This document shows, in pieces, positions 41,887-48,724 of a DNA stretch of 48,724 bases (position 1 is the first letter of the stretch; every line of letters begins with the position of its first letter). The stretch spans positions 1 to 48,724 of the forward strand of contig NZ_JAICBZ010000023.1 of assembly GCF_020179405.1 (NCBI RefSeq), in the 5' to 3' direction. A program made the position numbers and the translations under genes. Under the pieces are notes generated by a model. The model did not search any database. It saw only the letters and a list, made by a program, of their open reading frames with translations, and was not told the DNA's origin. The DNA is from Xinfangfangia pollutisoli. Lineage in GTDB: Bacteria; Pseudomonadota; Alphaproteobacteria; Rhodobacterales; Rhodobacteraceae.

Positions 41887-44118
41887 ATGGCGCTGGCGGA
41901 ACCCGATCTGGAGCGCGGTCTTGACGGGGCCTCCCCGGTCGGACTGTCGGCCTGCCCGGCCTGCGTGGCGGCCCCCTCGGCCGAACGCATCGCCGCGATG
42001 GCGGCGCCGGCCGATGCGCGGATCATGCTGTCGCTGCCCGCCGCCCATTGCGCGGCCTGCATCTCGACCCTGGAACAGGCGGCGCAGACCGTGCCGGGCG
42101 TGCGCTCGGCCCGGCTGAATCTGACGCTGAAGCGCCTGTCGGTCGAGGCCGCGCCCGAGGTGACGCCGGCGCAGATGATCGAGGTCTGCCGCAAGGCCGG
42201 GTACGAGGCCCATGAGCTGGACCCGGGCCTTCTGTCGGCGACCGAGACCGACCGTCAGGGGCGCGAGCTGCTGATGCGGCTGGGCGTCGCCTTCTTCGCC
42301 ATGATGAACGTCATGTTGCTGTCGGTCGCCGTCTGGTCGGGGGCCGAGGGCGTGACGCGCGACATGTTCCACTGGATTTCCGCCGCGATCGCCCTGCCGA
42401 CCGTGGTTTTCGCCGGCCAGCCCTTCTTCCGCTCGGCCTGGGCCTCGCTGAAAGTGGGGCGGCTGGGCATGGATGTGCCGATCTCGCTGGCGCTGATCCT
42501 GGCCTCGTCGATCTCGCTGTTCGAGACGATCTATTCCGGCCATCACGCCTATTTCGATGCGGCGGTGATGCTGTCCTTCTTCCTGCTGCTGGGCCGCTAT
42601 CTGGACCACCGCACCCGCGCCGTGGCGCGGTCTGCCGCGCAGGAACTGGCGGCGCTGGAAGTGCCGCGGGCGATCGTGGTGACCGATGGCAGCGAAGTGA
42701 CCAAGCCGATTTCTGAAGTGCTGGCGGGGGATCTGGTGCTGGTGCGGCCGGGCGGGCGGATGCCGGTCGATGGGGTCGTGGTCGCGGGCACGTCGGAACT
42801 GGACCGCAGCCTGCTGACCGGGGAAAGCCTGCCGGTCTGGGCGGGCGAGGGCACGCAGGTTTCGGCCGGCGAGGTCAACCTGACCGGGCCCCTGACGCTG
42901 CGGGTCACCGCGGCGGGGCGCGATTCGTCGCTGCATCGGATGGCCGATCTGGTCGCCGTCGCCGAAAGCGCCAAGACGCGCTACACCTCGCTGGCCGACC
43001 GGGCCGCCAGCGCCTATTCGCCCCTGGTGCATCTGCTGTCCTTCTCGGCCTTCGGCTTCTGGATGTGGCAGACCGGCGGCGATCTGCGTTATGCGGTCAA
43101 CATCTCGGCCGCGGTGCTGATCATCACCTGCCCCTGTGCGCTGGGCCTGGCTGTGCCGGCCGTGGTCACCGCGGCTTCGGGGCGGCTGTTCCGCAAGGGT
43201 CTGCTGATCAAGCAGGGCACCGCGCTGGAACGGCTGGCAAAGGTCGATACGGTGGTCTTCGACAAGACCGGCACGCTGACCCTGGGCCAGCCTGAAGTGA
43301 CCAATCTGGCCGAGCATCCGAAAGTGGCGCGCGAAGTGGCGCTGGCGCTGGCGGGGGCCTCGTCGCATCCGCTGGCCCTGGCGCTGTCCGAGGCCGCCCG
43401 TGCCGAGGGCCTGCGCCCCGCCCGGGTGGAAGAGATCCGCGAAGTGCCGGGCTATGGGATCGAGGGGCTGTGGAAGGGCCGCAAGGTCCGGCTGGGCCGG
43501 GCCGAATGGTGCGGCGCGGCCGAGACGCTGCCCGTCACCGCGACCTGGCTTTGCACCGGCGACGACGGCGCCGCGCCGCGCGCCTTCACCTTCGCCGACC
43601 GGCTGCGTCCGGGCGCGGTCGAGGTGATGGCGGCGCTGAAGGCGCAGAAGATGCGGGTGATCCTGCTGTCGGGCGACAGCCAGGGCGCTGTCGCGGCGCT
43701 GGCGGCGCGGCTGGGCATCGAGGAATGGACGGCGGGCTGCCTGCCGGCCGAAAAGGCCGCGCGGGTCGCGGCGCTGAAGGCCGAGGGCGCGCATGTGTTG
43801 ATGGTGGGCGACGGGCTGAACGACACGGCCGCGCTGACCGCCGCGGATGTGTCGATCTCGCCCGCGACCGCGCTGGATGCGGCGCGCACCGCCTCGGATA
43901 TCGTGCTTTTGGGCCAGGACATGGCTCCGGTGGCCGATGCGCTGCGGATCAGCCGTCAGTCCACCCGCCGCATGGTCGAGAATTTCATGATCTCGGGCGG
44001 CTATAACGTGATCGCCGTGCCGCTGGCACTGATCGGGGCGGCCACGCCCCTGGCCGCGGCGCTGGCGATGTCGCTGTCGTCGATCACCGTTTCCTTGAAT
44101 GCGCTGAGGTTGAAGTAA
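41887..44118 (+). CDS. ccoI: Copper-exporting P1B-type ATPase for cbb3 assembly
   Basis: 743 residues. It supplies copper for the oxidase centre. Seen: two N-terminal CxxC sites (C23/C26 and the heavy-metal domain C55/C58 in HCAAC), eight predicted membrane helices, the metal-path CPC at 415-417, the phosphorylated Asp459 in DKTGTLT, SSHPLALAL, and GDGLNDTAAL. This is the FixI/CopA2 form of copper ATPase. It starts four bases after ccoH and its TAA shares a base with the ccoS ATG. Confidence 0.97.
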   Translation: MALAEPDLERGLDGASPVGLSACPACVAAPSAERIAAMAAPADARIMLSLPAAHCAACISTLEQAAQTVPGVRSARLNLTLKRLSVEAAPEVTPAQMIEVCRKAGYEAHELDPGLLSATETDRQGRELLMRLGVAFFAMMNVMLLSVAVWSGAEGVTRDMFHWISAAIALPTVVFAGQPFFRSAWASLKVGRLGMDVPISLALILASSISLFETIYSGHHAYFDAAVMLSFFLLLGRYLDHRTRAVARSAAQELAALEVPRAIVVTDGSEVTKPISEVLAGDLVLVRPGGRMPVDGVVVAGTSELDRSLLTGESLPVWAGEGTQVSAGEVNLTGPLTLRVTAAGRDSSLHRMADLVAVAESAKTRYTSLADRAASAYSPLVHLLSFSAFGFWMWQTGGDLRYAVNISAAVLIITCPCALGLAVPAVVTAASGRLFRKGLLIKQGTALERLAKVDTVVFDKTGTLTLGQPEVTNLAEHPKVAREVALALAGASSHPLALALSEAARAEGLRPARVEEIREVPGYGIEGLWKGRKVRLGRAEWCGAAETLPVTATWLCTGDDGAAPRAFTFADRLRPGAVEVMAALKAQKMRVILLSGDSQGAVAALAARLGIEEWTAGCLPAEKAARVAALKAEGAHVLMVGDGLNDTAALTAADVSISPATALDAARTASDIVLLGQDMAPVADALRISRQSTRRMVENFMISGGYNVIAVPLALIGAATPLAAALAMSLSSITVSLNALRLK

Positions 44119-44276
44119 TGGAAATCCTCGGACTGCTGATCCCGGTCTCGTTGTTTCTGGGCGGAATCGGGCTTCTGGCCTTCGTCTGGGCGATGCGATC
44201 GCGGCAGTTCGATGACCCGGATGGCGATGCCAACCGGATCCTGACCAAGGATTGGGACGACCGCCCCCGGCCCTAG
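44118..44276 (+). CDS. ccoS: cbb3 oxidase maturation protein CcoS
   Basis: 52 residues, start ATG overlapping the ccoI stop (TAATG). Seen: one membrane helix (LLIPVSLFLGGIGLLAFVWAM) followed by SRQFDDPDGDANRIL, the typical CcoS signature (FDD--GDA--IL). It is needed for cofactor insertion into CcoN. Last gene of the operon; a short CGGCCG/CGGCCG hairpin (44289-44306) without a T-run may mark the end. Confidence 0.95.
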   Translation: MEILGLLIPVSLFLGGIGLLAFVWAMRSRQFDDPDGDANRILTKDWDDRPRP

Positions 44277-44309
44277 GGCTGGGCGTGTCGGCCGCCGGGG
44301 CGGCCGCGC

Positions 44310-44987
44310 CTAGCGCAGGGTGATCGTGGCCGGGGCCAGACCGTCGATCTCGATCCGGCAGGTCTGACCGCGCGTGATCGGGCCCACGCCGGCGGGGGTG
44401 CCGGTAAAGATCAGATCGCCCGGCGCCAGGGTGACCAGCCGCGACAGATAGGCGATCACATCGGCGACCGGCCAGATCATGTCGGACAGCCGCGCCTCTT
44501 GCTTCACCACCCCATCGACCAGGCCACGGATCGCGCCATCGGCCAGCGGGCCGGGCCGGATCGGCCCGATCACCGCCGAGGCGTCAAAGCCTTTCGACAT
44601 GTCCCAGGGCCGCCGCATCGCCTTGGCCTCGGCCTGCAGGTCGCGGCGGGTCAGGTCATTGCCGGCGGCATGGCCGAAGATCAGCCCCGCCGCCGCCTCG
44701 GGGGCGATATCGGCGCCACCGCCCGACAGGGCCACGACCAGCTCGGCCTCGTGCTGCAGATCCTGCGTCGCCGGCGGATAGGCGATCACCGACCCGCTGT
44801 CGACCAGCGCATCGGCGGGTTTGGTGAAGAAGAACGGCGGCTCGCGATCCGGGTCATTGCCGAATTCGCGCGCATGTTCGGCATAGTTGCGCCCGACGCA
44901 GAAGATCCGGCGCACAGGGAAACGGGCCGAATGCCCCTGGACCGGGGCCGAGGGGCAGGGGGGCGGGGTGAAGAGATAGTCGCTCAT
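44310..44987 (-). CDS. Fumarylacetoacetate hydrolase family protein
   Basis: 225 residues from ATG 44987. Seen: RRIFCVGRNYAEHAREFG, PFFFTKPADALVDSG, LQHEAELVVALSGGG with the metal-binding Glu pair, AGNDLTRRDLQ, WDMSKGFDASA and GDLIFTGTPAGVGPI. These match the FAH fold; the family includes acylpyruvases, oxaloacetate decarboxylases and aromatic-degradation hydratases. Short length fits FAHD1-like acylpyruvate hydrolases. It starts 13 bases after the carboxypeptidase stop, so the two may share a transcript, though no functional link is clear. Confidence 0.92.
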   Translation of the reverse strand: MSDYLFTPPPCPSAPVQGHSARFPVRRIFCVGRNYAEHAREFGNDPDREPPFFFTKPADALVDSGSVIAYPPATQDLQHEAELVVALSGGGADIAPEAAAGLIFGHAAGNDLTRRDLQAEAKAMRRPWDMSKGFDASAVIGPIRPGPLADGAIRGLVDGVVKQEARLSDMIWPVADVIAYLSRLVTLAPGDLIFTGTPAGVGPITRGQTCRIEIDGLAPATITLR

Positions 44988-45000
44988 GTTTTCCCGCGGC

Positions 45001-47040
45001 TCAGGCCGGGCCCATGGTTTCGCACAGCATGCCGCGGGCGCGCAGGCGGCGGCAGGCCAGATCGGCCTGGTCTTCCGACAGACCAAGGAACGAGGCGCGG
45101 TATTTGCCGCCCTTCTCGGTGATCTTCTTCAGCCCTTCGGTCAGGGTGGCGCTTTCGGCAAGCCCGGTCTTCAGCAGCGCCCGCTCGGCTTCGGAACGCG
45201 AGCTGTAAGCGCCCACATTCACCCCCCAATGCCGGCCGCCCGAGGTGGATTTCGACACCACGACCAGTTCCTTCGCCTCTTCCGGCGTGGCTTCGGCCAT
45301 CTGGACCGGCTCGAAGATCGGTGCGGCGCGGCCGGTTTCAACCGGCGCTTCGGGCGGGATCAGCGCTTCGGGCGTGACGCTGGCCACGGCCTCTTGCACC
45401 GAGGTCAGGCCGGCGATCGGCGCCTCGTCGGCGGGCGCGGCCGGGGTGTCGATCAGGGCCAGCGCGGTTGCGGCTTCGGCCACGGGCTCGGCCACCGGAT
45501 CTGCCGCCGGGGCGACGGTTTCCAGCGCCGGGGCGGCTTCGGCCAGCATCTCGGGCGCGGCCGGGGGTTCTGCCGGAGCAGCGGCGGCGGCCACGGCTTC
45601 GGGGCGCGGCTGCGGGCGAGTGCCCGAGGCGACGGCAGAGGCTTCGGCCAGGGCCACGGCCTGGGCGTCAAGCGTGTCTTTCACCAGCGCCGGGGGCGCC
45701 GCGGCCAGGGCGGCAGCCTGGGCTTCCAGCGAGCCTGCGGGCGCGTCCAGCCCATCGGGGACCACCGGGCCATCGGTGGCGGCTTCGGCCAGCTGCGGCT
45801 CTTCGGTCGTGTCCTCGATCACCGCGGCGACGGCGGGGGCCTCGGCCTCGGCCGCATCGGCCAGGGCCGGCGCTTCGGCCAGGGCCATGGCCTGGGCCTC
45901 AAGCGTGCCCGAGGGCGGCGGCGTCGTGGCCTCGGCCAGCGCGCTTTCCACGCCTTCGGCAATCGCCGCGGCCAGGGCGTCGGGCACTTCGGGCGCCACG
46001 GTCGCCTCGGCCACCGCAACCGCCACGCCTTCGACCACCCCGCCGATCACCGGCCGGGCCTTCGGCCGCAAGGACCGGCTGACCGCACCCGAGATGCGAA
46101 TCGTCTTCCCGGCGCCACCTTCGACCCCCGGCTCGTCCACCAGGCTTGCCCCGTTGGCTGCGGCGATCAGCGCGTCATCGGGCAGCGGTGCCGCTTCGGG
46201 CTTCTTCTCGCGCACGCCCTTCTTGGCCAGGCCAAAGCCCATATCCATCAGTTCCGCCATCTTCGCATTGCGCGCCGCGGTCGAGGTGGAGCCGAAGATC
46301 GTCGCGATCAGCCGCACATTGCCGCGCTTGGCCGAGGCGGTCAGGTTGAAGCCCGCAGCAACGGTGTAGCCGGTCTTGATCCCGTCCGCGCCTTCATAGC
46401 CATCCAGGAAGCGCGAATTGGTATTCGTCACCTTGGCCAGGCCCGCATCGGCGGTGCGACGCGAGAAGATGTTGTAATATTGAGGGAAATCGTAGAACAG
46501 ATGCCGGCCCAGAATGTTCATGTCGCGCGCGGTCGACAGATGGCCCTCGGCGGTCAGACCGTTCGGATTCTTGAAGGTGGTGCTGCGCATGCCCAGCGCC
46601 TTGGCGGTCTTGGTCATCCGCTTGGCAAAGGCCGCCTCGGACCCGCCGCCCACCAACTCGCCCAGCGCCATGGCCGCATCATTGGCCGATTTCACTGCCG
46701 CTGCACGGATCAGATAGCGCAGCGCGATCTTCTGGCCGGCCTTCAGCCCCAGCCGTGACGGCGGCTGCGAGGCCGCATGGGCCGAGATCGTGACTTTCTG
46801 ATCCAGCGACAGACGGCCCGCCTCGATTTCCTGAAAGATGATGTACAGCGTCATCATCTTGGTCAGCGAGGCCGGATGAAGCCGGGAATCCGCGTTCTTT
46901 TCGTACAGAACCTCGCCGGTTCGCGCATCCATCACGATGGCTGCGAAAGGCGCTGCCGCTGCGGGCTGGGCCAGAAGAAAGGCCGCAAGGCCCAGGACTG
47001 CGAAAATGCCGCGGAAAGACCGCCCGATGAACGTTGTCAC
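45001..47040 (-). CDS. D-alanyl-D-alanine carboxypeptidase with C-terminal SPOR domain
   Basis: 679 residues from GTG 47040. Seen: a signal peptide (1-30, ends AAAA), the S11 peptidase domain with SLTK (Ser58-Lys61), SAN (118-120) and KTG (222-224), then a 320-residue Ala/Pro/Glu-rich linker (about 280-600), and a SPOR domain (602-679). The enzyme trims the fifth D-Ala from peptidoglycan stem peptides; SPOR binds denuded glycan at the division septum. The linker carries three copies of a TLEAQAxALAEA-type motif at 379, 437 and 456. A SPOR-fused DacC-like enzyme is known in this bacterial group. The 207-base spacer before it shows no gene. Confidence 0.95.
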   Translation of the reverse strand: MTTFIGRSFRGIFAVLGLAAFLLAQPAAAAPFAAIVMDARTGEVLYEKNADSRLHPASLTKMMTLYIIFQEIEAGRLSLDQKVTISAHAASQPPSRLGLKAGQKIALRYLIRAAAVKSANDAAMALGELVGGGSEAAFAKRMTKTAKALGMRSTTFKNPNGLTAEGHLSTARDMNILGRHLFYDFPQYYNIFSRRTADAGLAKVTNTNSRFLDGYEGADGIKTGYTVAAGFNLTASAKRGNVRLIATIFGSTSTAARNAKMAELMDMGFGLAKKGVREKKPEAAPLPDDALIAAANGASLVDEPGVEGGAGKTIRISGAVSRSLRPKARPVIGGVVEGVAVAVAEATVAPEVPDALAAAIAEGVESALAEATTPPPSGTLEAQAMALAEAPALADAAEAEAPAVAAVIEDTTEEPQLAEAATDGPVVPDGLDAPAGSLEAQAAALAAAPPALVKDTLDAQAVALAEASAVASGTRPQPRPEAVAAAAAPAEPPAAPEMLAEAAPALETVAPAADPVAEPVAEAATALALIDTPAAPADEAPIAGLTSVQEAVASVTPEALIPPEAPVETGRAAPIFEPVQMAEATPEEAKELVVVSKSTSGGRHWGVNVGAYSSRSEAERALLKTGLAESATLTEGLKKITEKGGKYRASFLGLSEDQADLACRRLRARGMLCETMGPA

Positions 47041-47247
47041 GTCACCTGTCCCCTTGCCTGTAGTCTCGGGCCCCTTTGTGGGGCCTCGTTTCTGCCGCGG
47101 TCACGCTAGCACGCGATCCGGCCGCGGAAAACCACCAGTTTCCAATACTTTCCAGTGAAATCCCGGCGTTGTGGCATAGGGGCAGCACCCGCCGCCGCGC
47201 CGCGTCAGATCTGGGGGGCTGAGCCGGGGTCTCCCCCATAGGTTGCG

Positions 47248-47955
47248 TCAACCGCCAAAGCGGGCGATAAGCGCCGACAAGCCGGCCAGGTCGGGAATCT
47301 GCGCATAGCGCGGATGGCCCGCCGGTTCCTCGGCCGCCTCCAGCGCCCAGGTCTCGCCCTGGGGCACGTAGATGCCGAAAGCCCCCGCATCCAGCGCCGG
47401 AATCACATCGGATTTCAGCGAGTTTCCGACCATCGCGGCCTGATCTGCGCCCGTTCCGTGCCGGGCAAAGACCCGCGCATAGGTATCGGGCCGCTTGTCC
47501 GAGACGATCTCGACCGCGTGGAAATAGTCGCCCAGGCCCGATTGGGCCAGTTTGCGTTCCTGATGCAAGAGATCGCCCTTGGTGATCAGCACGATGCGGT
47601 GGCTTTGCGCCAGCGCCACCACCGCATCGCGGGCATGGGGCAGCAATTCGACCGGATGATCCAGCATGGCGCGGCCGGCGCCTAGCAGTTCCTGGATCAC
47701 CGAGGCCGGAACGCGGCCCTCGGTCACCTCGATCGCGGTTTCGATCATCGACAGGGTGAAGCCCTTCACCCCGAAGCCATAGGCGCCGATATTGCGCCGC
47801 TCGGCCTCAAGCAGCCGCGCCTGCAGGTGTTCGGGCGCGGCATGATCGGCCAGAAGCGCGGTGAAACGGTCCTGGGTCAGGCGGAAATAGGCTTCGTTCT
47901 GCCAAAGCGTGTCATCGGCATCAAAGCCGATCGTCGTCAGGGCTGGGGCGGTCAT
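47248..47955 (-). CDS. HAD-superfamily hydrolase
   Basis: 235 residues from ATG 47955, with CAGGAGA before it. Seen: motif I FDADDTLWQNE (nucleophile Asp), motif II VLITKGD, and motif III/IV region IVSDKRPDTYARVF ... AAMVGNSLKSDVIPALDAG. The cap domain lies between I and II, as in class I phosphatases. Substrate unknown. It is divergent from clpS; the larger upstream frame is antisense to clpS and not real. Confidence 0.93.
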   Translation of the reverse strand: MTAPALTTIGFDADDTLWQNEAYFRLTQDRFTALLADHAAPEHLQARLLEAERRNIGAYGFGVKGFTLSMIETAIEVTEGRVPASVIQELLGAGRAMLDHPVELLPHARDAVVALAQSHRIVLITKGDLLHQERKLAQSGLGDYFHAVEIVSDKRPDTYARVFARHGTGADQAAMVGNSLKSDVIPALDAGAFGIYVPQGETWALEAAEEPAGHPRYAQIPDLAGLSALIARFGG

Positions 47956-48090
47956 TGTGGCGGTCTCCTGGTGCCCCTGATCGCGCGCCGCGCGAATTCC
48001 CGCAAGCCCACCCCTTTTCGTTAGGGGAATTTTCGCTATATTCCCGTCATCTTTCCGCAATGCGAATCCCTCAGGAACGGAGTTCAGCCG

Positions 48091-48432
48091 GTGTCGCAGC
48101 ATCCCCCCATCCTGTCGGGCAAGACCGATGGCCCGGGGAATGATACCTCGCTGCTGACCAAGCCCAAGTCCAAGACCCAGCGCCCGCCGCTGTACAAGGT
48201 CCTGCTGCTGAACGACGATTACACCCCGATGGAATTCGTGGTGCATGTGCTGGAACGGTTCTTCGGCCTGTCGCATGCCCAGTCCTTCGACATCATGCTG
48301 ACGGTCCACAAGAAGGGGCTGGCGGTGGTCGGGGTGTTCTCGCATGAAGTGGCCGAGACGAAAGTGGCGCAGGTGATGGATTTCGCCCGCCGCCACCAGC
48401 ATCCGCTGCAATGCACGATGGAAAAGGAATAG
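48091..48432 (+). CDS. clpS: ATP-dependent Clp protease adaptor ClpS
   Basis: 113 residues from GTG 48091. ClpS delivers N-degron substrates to ClpAP. Seen: [20 protein letters not shown] (the N-end binding pocket with NDDYTPME), [13 protein letters not shown] and [18 protein letters not shown], then [14 protein letters not shown] and GGAG lie upstream of the GTG. clpA is not in the window. Confidence 0.97.
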   Translation: MSQHPPILSGKTDGPGNDTSLLTKPKSKTQRPPLYKVLLLNDDYTPMEFVVHVLERFFGLSHAQSFDIMLTVHKKGLAVVGVFSHEVAETKVAQVMDFARRHQHPLQCTMEKE

Positions 48433-48451
48433 GGCGCGCGCCCGGCTTCCA

Positions 48452-48724
48452 ATGCAATCCGAACGGCTTGAGATGGCGCTTGACCAGGGCGCGCTGGTGC
48501 TGCCGCCCGAGGGGCCGGTCGCGGTCTATCGGCCCGTGGCGGCAGACGATCTGTCGGCCCTGCCGCGCGACCGGCTGCGGGTGATTACCGGCTTCCGCCC
48601 CGATCACGAGGCTTTCGCCGCCCGCGGCCTGGCTCTGGGCCCGGAGGCCCCCCATGCGGCGGCGCTGGTCTGCCTGCCGCGCGCCAAGGATCTGGCCCGC
48701 GCGCTCTGGGCGCAGGCCGCGGCG
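48452..48724 (+). CDS. RsmC-like rRNA methyltransferase, N-terminal part, cut by window edge
   Basis: 91 residues from ATG 48452 with no stop before the window end. Seen: SERLEMALDQGALVLPPEGPVAVYRP, VITGFRPDHEAFAARGL, and ALVCLPRAKDLARALWAQA, the pattern of the N-terminal domain of RsmC-type class I methyltransferases (LP--G-v ... v-LPRsK---r----A). RsmC methylates G1207 of 16S rRNA in E. coli; the catalytic domain would be beyond the edge. Starts 19 bases after the clpS stop. Confidence 0.75.
   Translation, partial: MQSERLEMALDQGALVLPPEGPVAVYRPVAADDLSALPRDRLRVITGFRPDHEAFAARGLALGPEAPHAAALVCLPRAKDLARALWAQAAA

Noticed and set aside
41818-43794. A 658-codon minus-strand frame opposite ccoI, and similar ones at 23294-25573 (minus), 7684-9312 (plus) and 44986-46758 (plus)
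   Set aside because: All are antisense to well-supported genes and have low-complexity, Arg/Gln/His-rich translations.
44289-44306. Terminator between ccoS and the FAH-family gene
   Set aside because: The CGGCCG hairpin has no T-run, and palindromes of this kind are common by chance in GC-rich DNA, so it is mentioned only in the ccoS entry.
1-48724. CRISPR array, insertion sequence, prophage or integron
   Set aside because: No regularly spaced repeats, transposase, integrase or phage structural genes were seen on either strand.

Overview
The window is high-GC DNA with dense, same-strand operons that mostly use ATGA-type stop/start overlaps. It carries a complete ccoNOQP-ccoGHIS cluster for a cbb3-type cytochrome oxidase, next to fnrL, hemN and a uspA-like gene, with FNR boxes between them. 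This gene order, the FnrL-type regulator and many of the small genes point to an alphaproteobacterium of the Rhodobacteraceae (Rhodobacter/Paracoccus/Gemmobacter-like). The genus cannot be fixed from sequence reading alone. I see no rRNA, tRNA, insertion sequence, prophage or CRISPR array.

Region 1 (1-13.4 kb) is a cell-surface polysaccharide locus. It holds a partial family-2 glycosyltransferase, a split tyrosine-kinase-like ATPase and chain-length protein, an ExoY-like initiating sugar transferase, a complete dTDP-rhamnose operon (rfbC-rfbB-rfbD-rfbA) with two membrane-protein genes inserted in it, a Wzx-type flippase and two further glycosyltransferases. Together these would make activated rhamnose, start a lipid-linked repeat unit, extend it, flip it and control its polymerisation. 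No Wzy polymerase was recognised, so the locus probably continues to the left.

Region 2 (13.4-20.3 kb) holds housekeeping operons: an S49 peptidase, a tiny membrane/zinc-ribbon protein and a pteridine-reductase-like SDR; uvrC; an Aer-type PAS protein with a decayed chemoreceptor hairpin; and pgsA-moaD-moaE.

Region 3 (20.3-31 kb) is a metabolic and envelope mixture: a P1 peptidase, a zinc-ribbon protein, a creatinase, a secreted phytase-like esterase behind a good Pho-box match, an L,D-transpeptidase lipoprotein, a cupin, panB-panC, an unusual pair (Cys-rich membrane-anchored pseudo-receiver protein plus leaderless L,D-transpeptidase-like protein) and lolA.

Region 4 (31-44.3 kb) is the oxygen-response and microaerobic respiration block: hemN and fnrL (divergent, sharing one FNR box), purU, a GNAT acetyltransferase, a UspA protein, ccoNOQP and ccoGHIS. 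Four FNR boxes tie hemN, fnrL, uspA, ccoN and ccoG into one regulon.

Region 5 (44.3-48.7 kb) carries a fumarylacetoacetate-hydrolase-family enzyme, a D,D-carboxypeptidase with a SPOR domain, a HAD hydrolase, clpS and the start of an RsmC-like rRNA methyltransferase cut by the window edge.

The least explained items are the pseudo-receiver/L,D-transpeptidase pair (28872-30334), a hairpin-plus-purine-tail repeat present twice (11150 and 21424), the structured spacers before uvrC and before the GNAT gene, and the probable Pho-controlled esterase.
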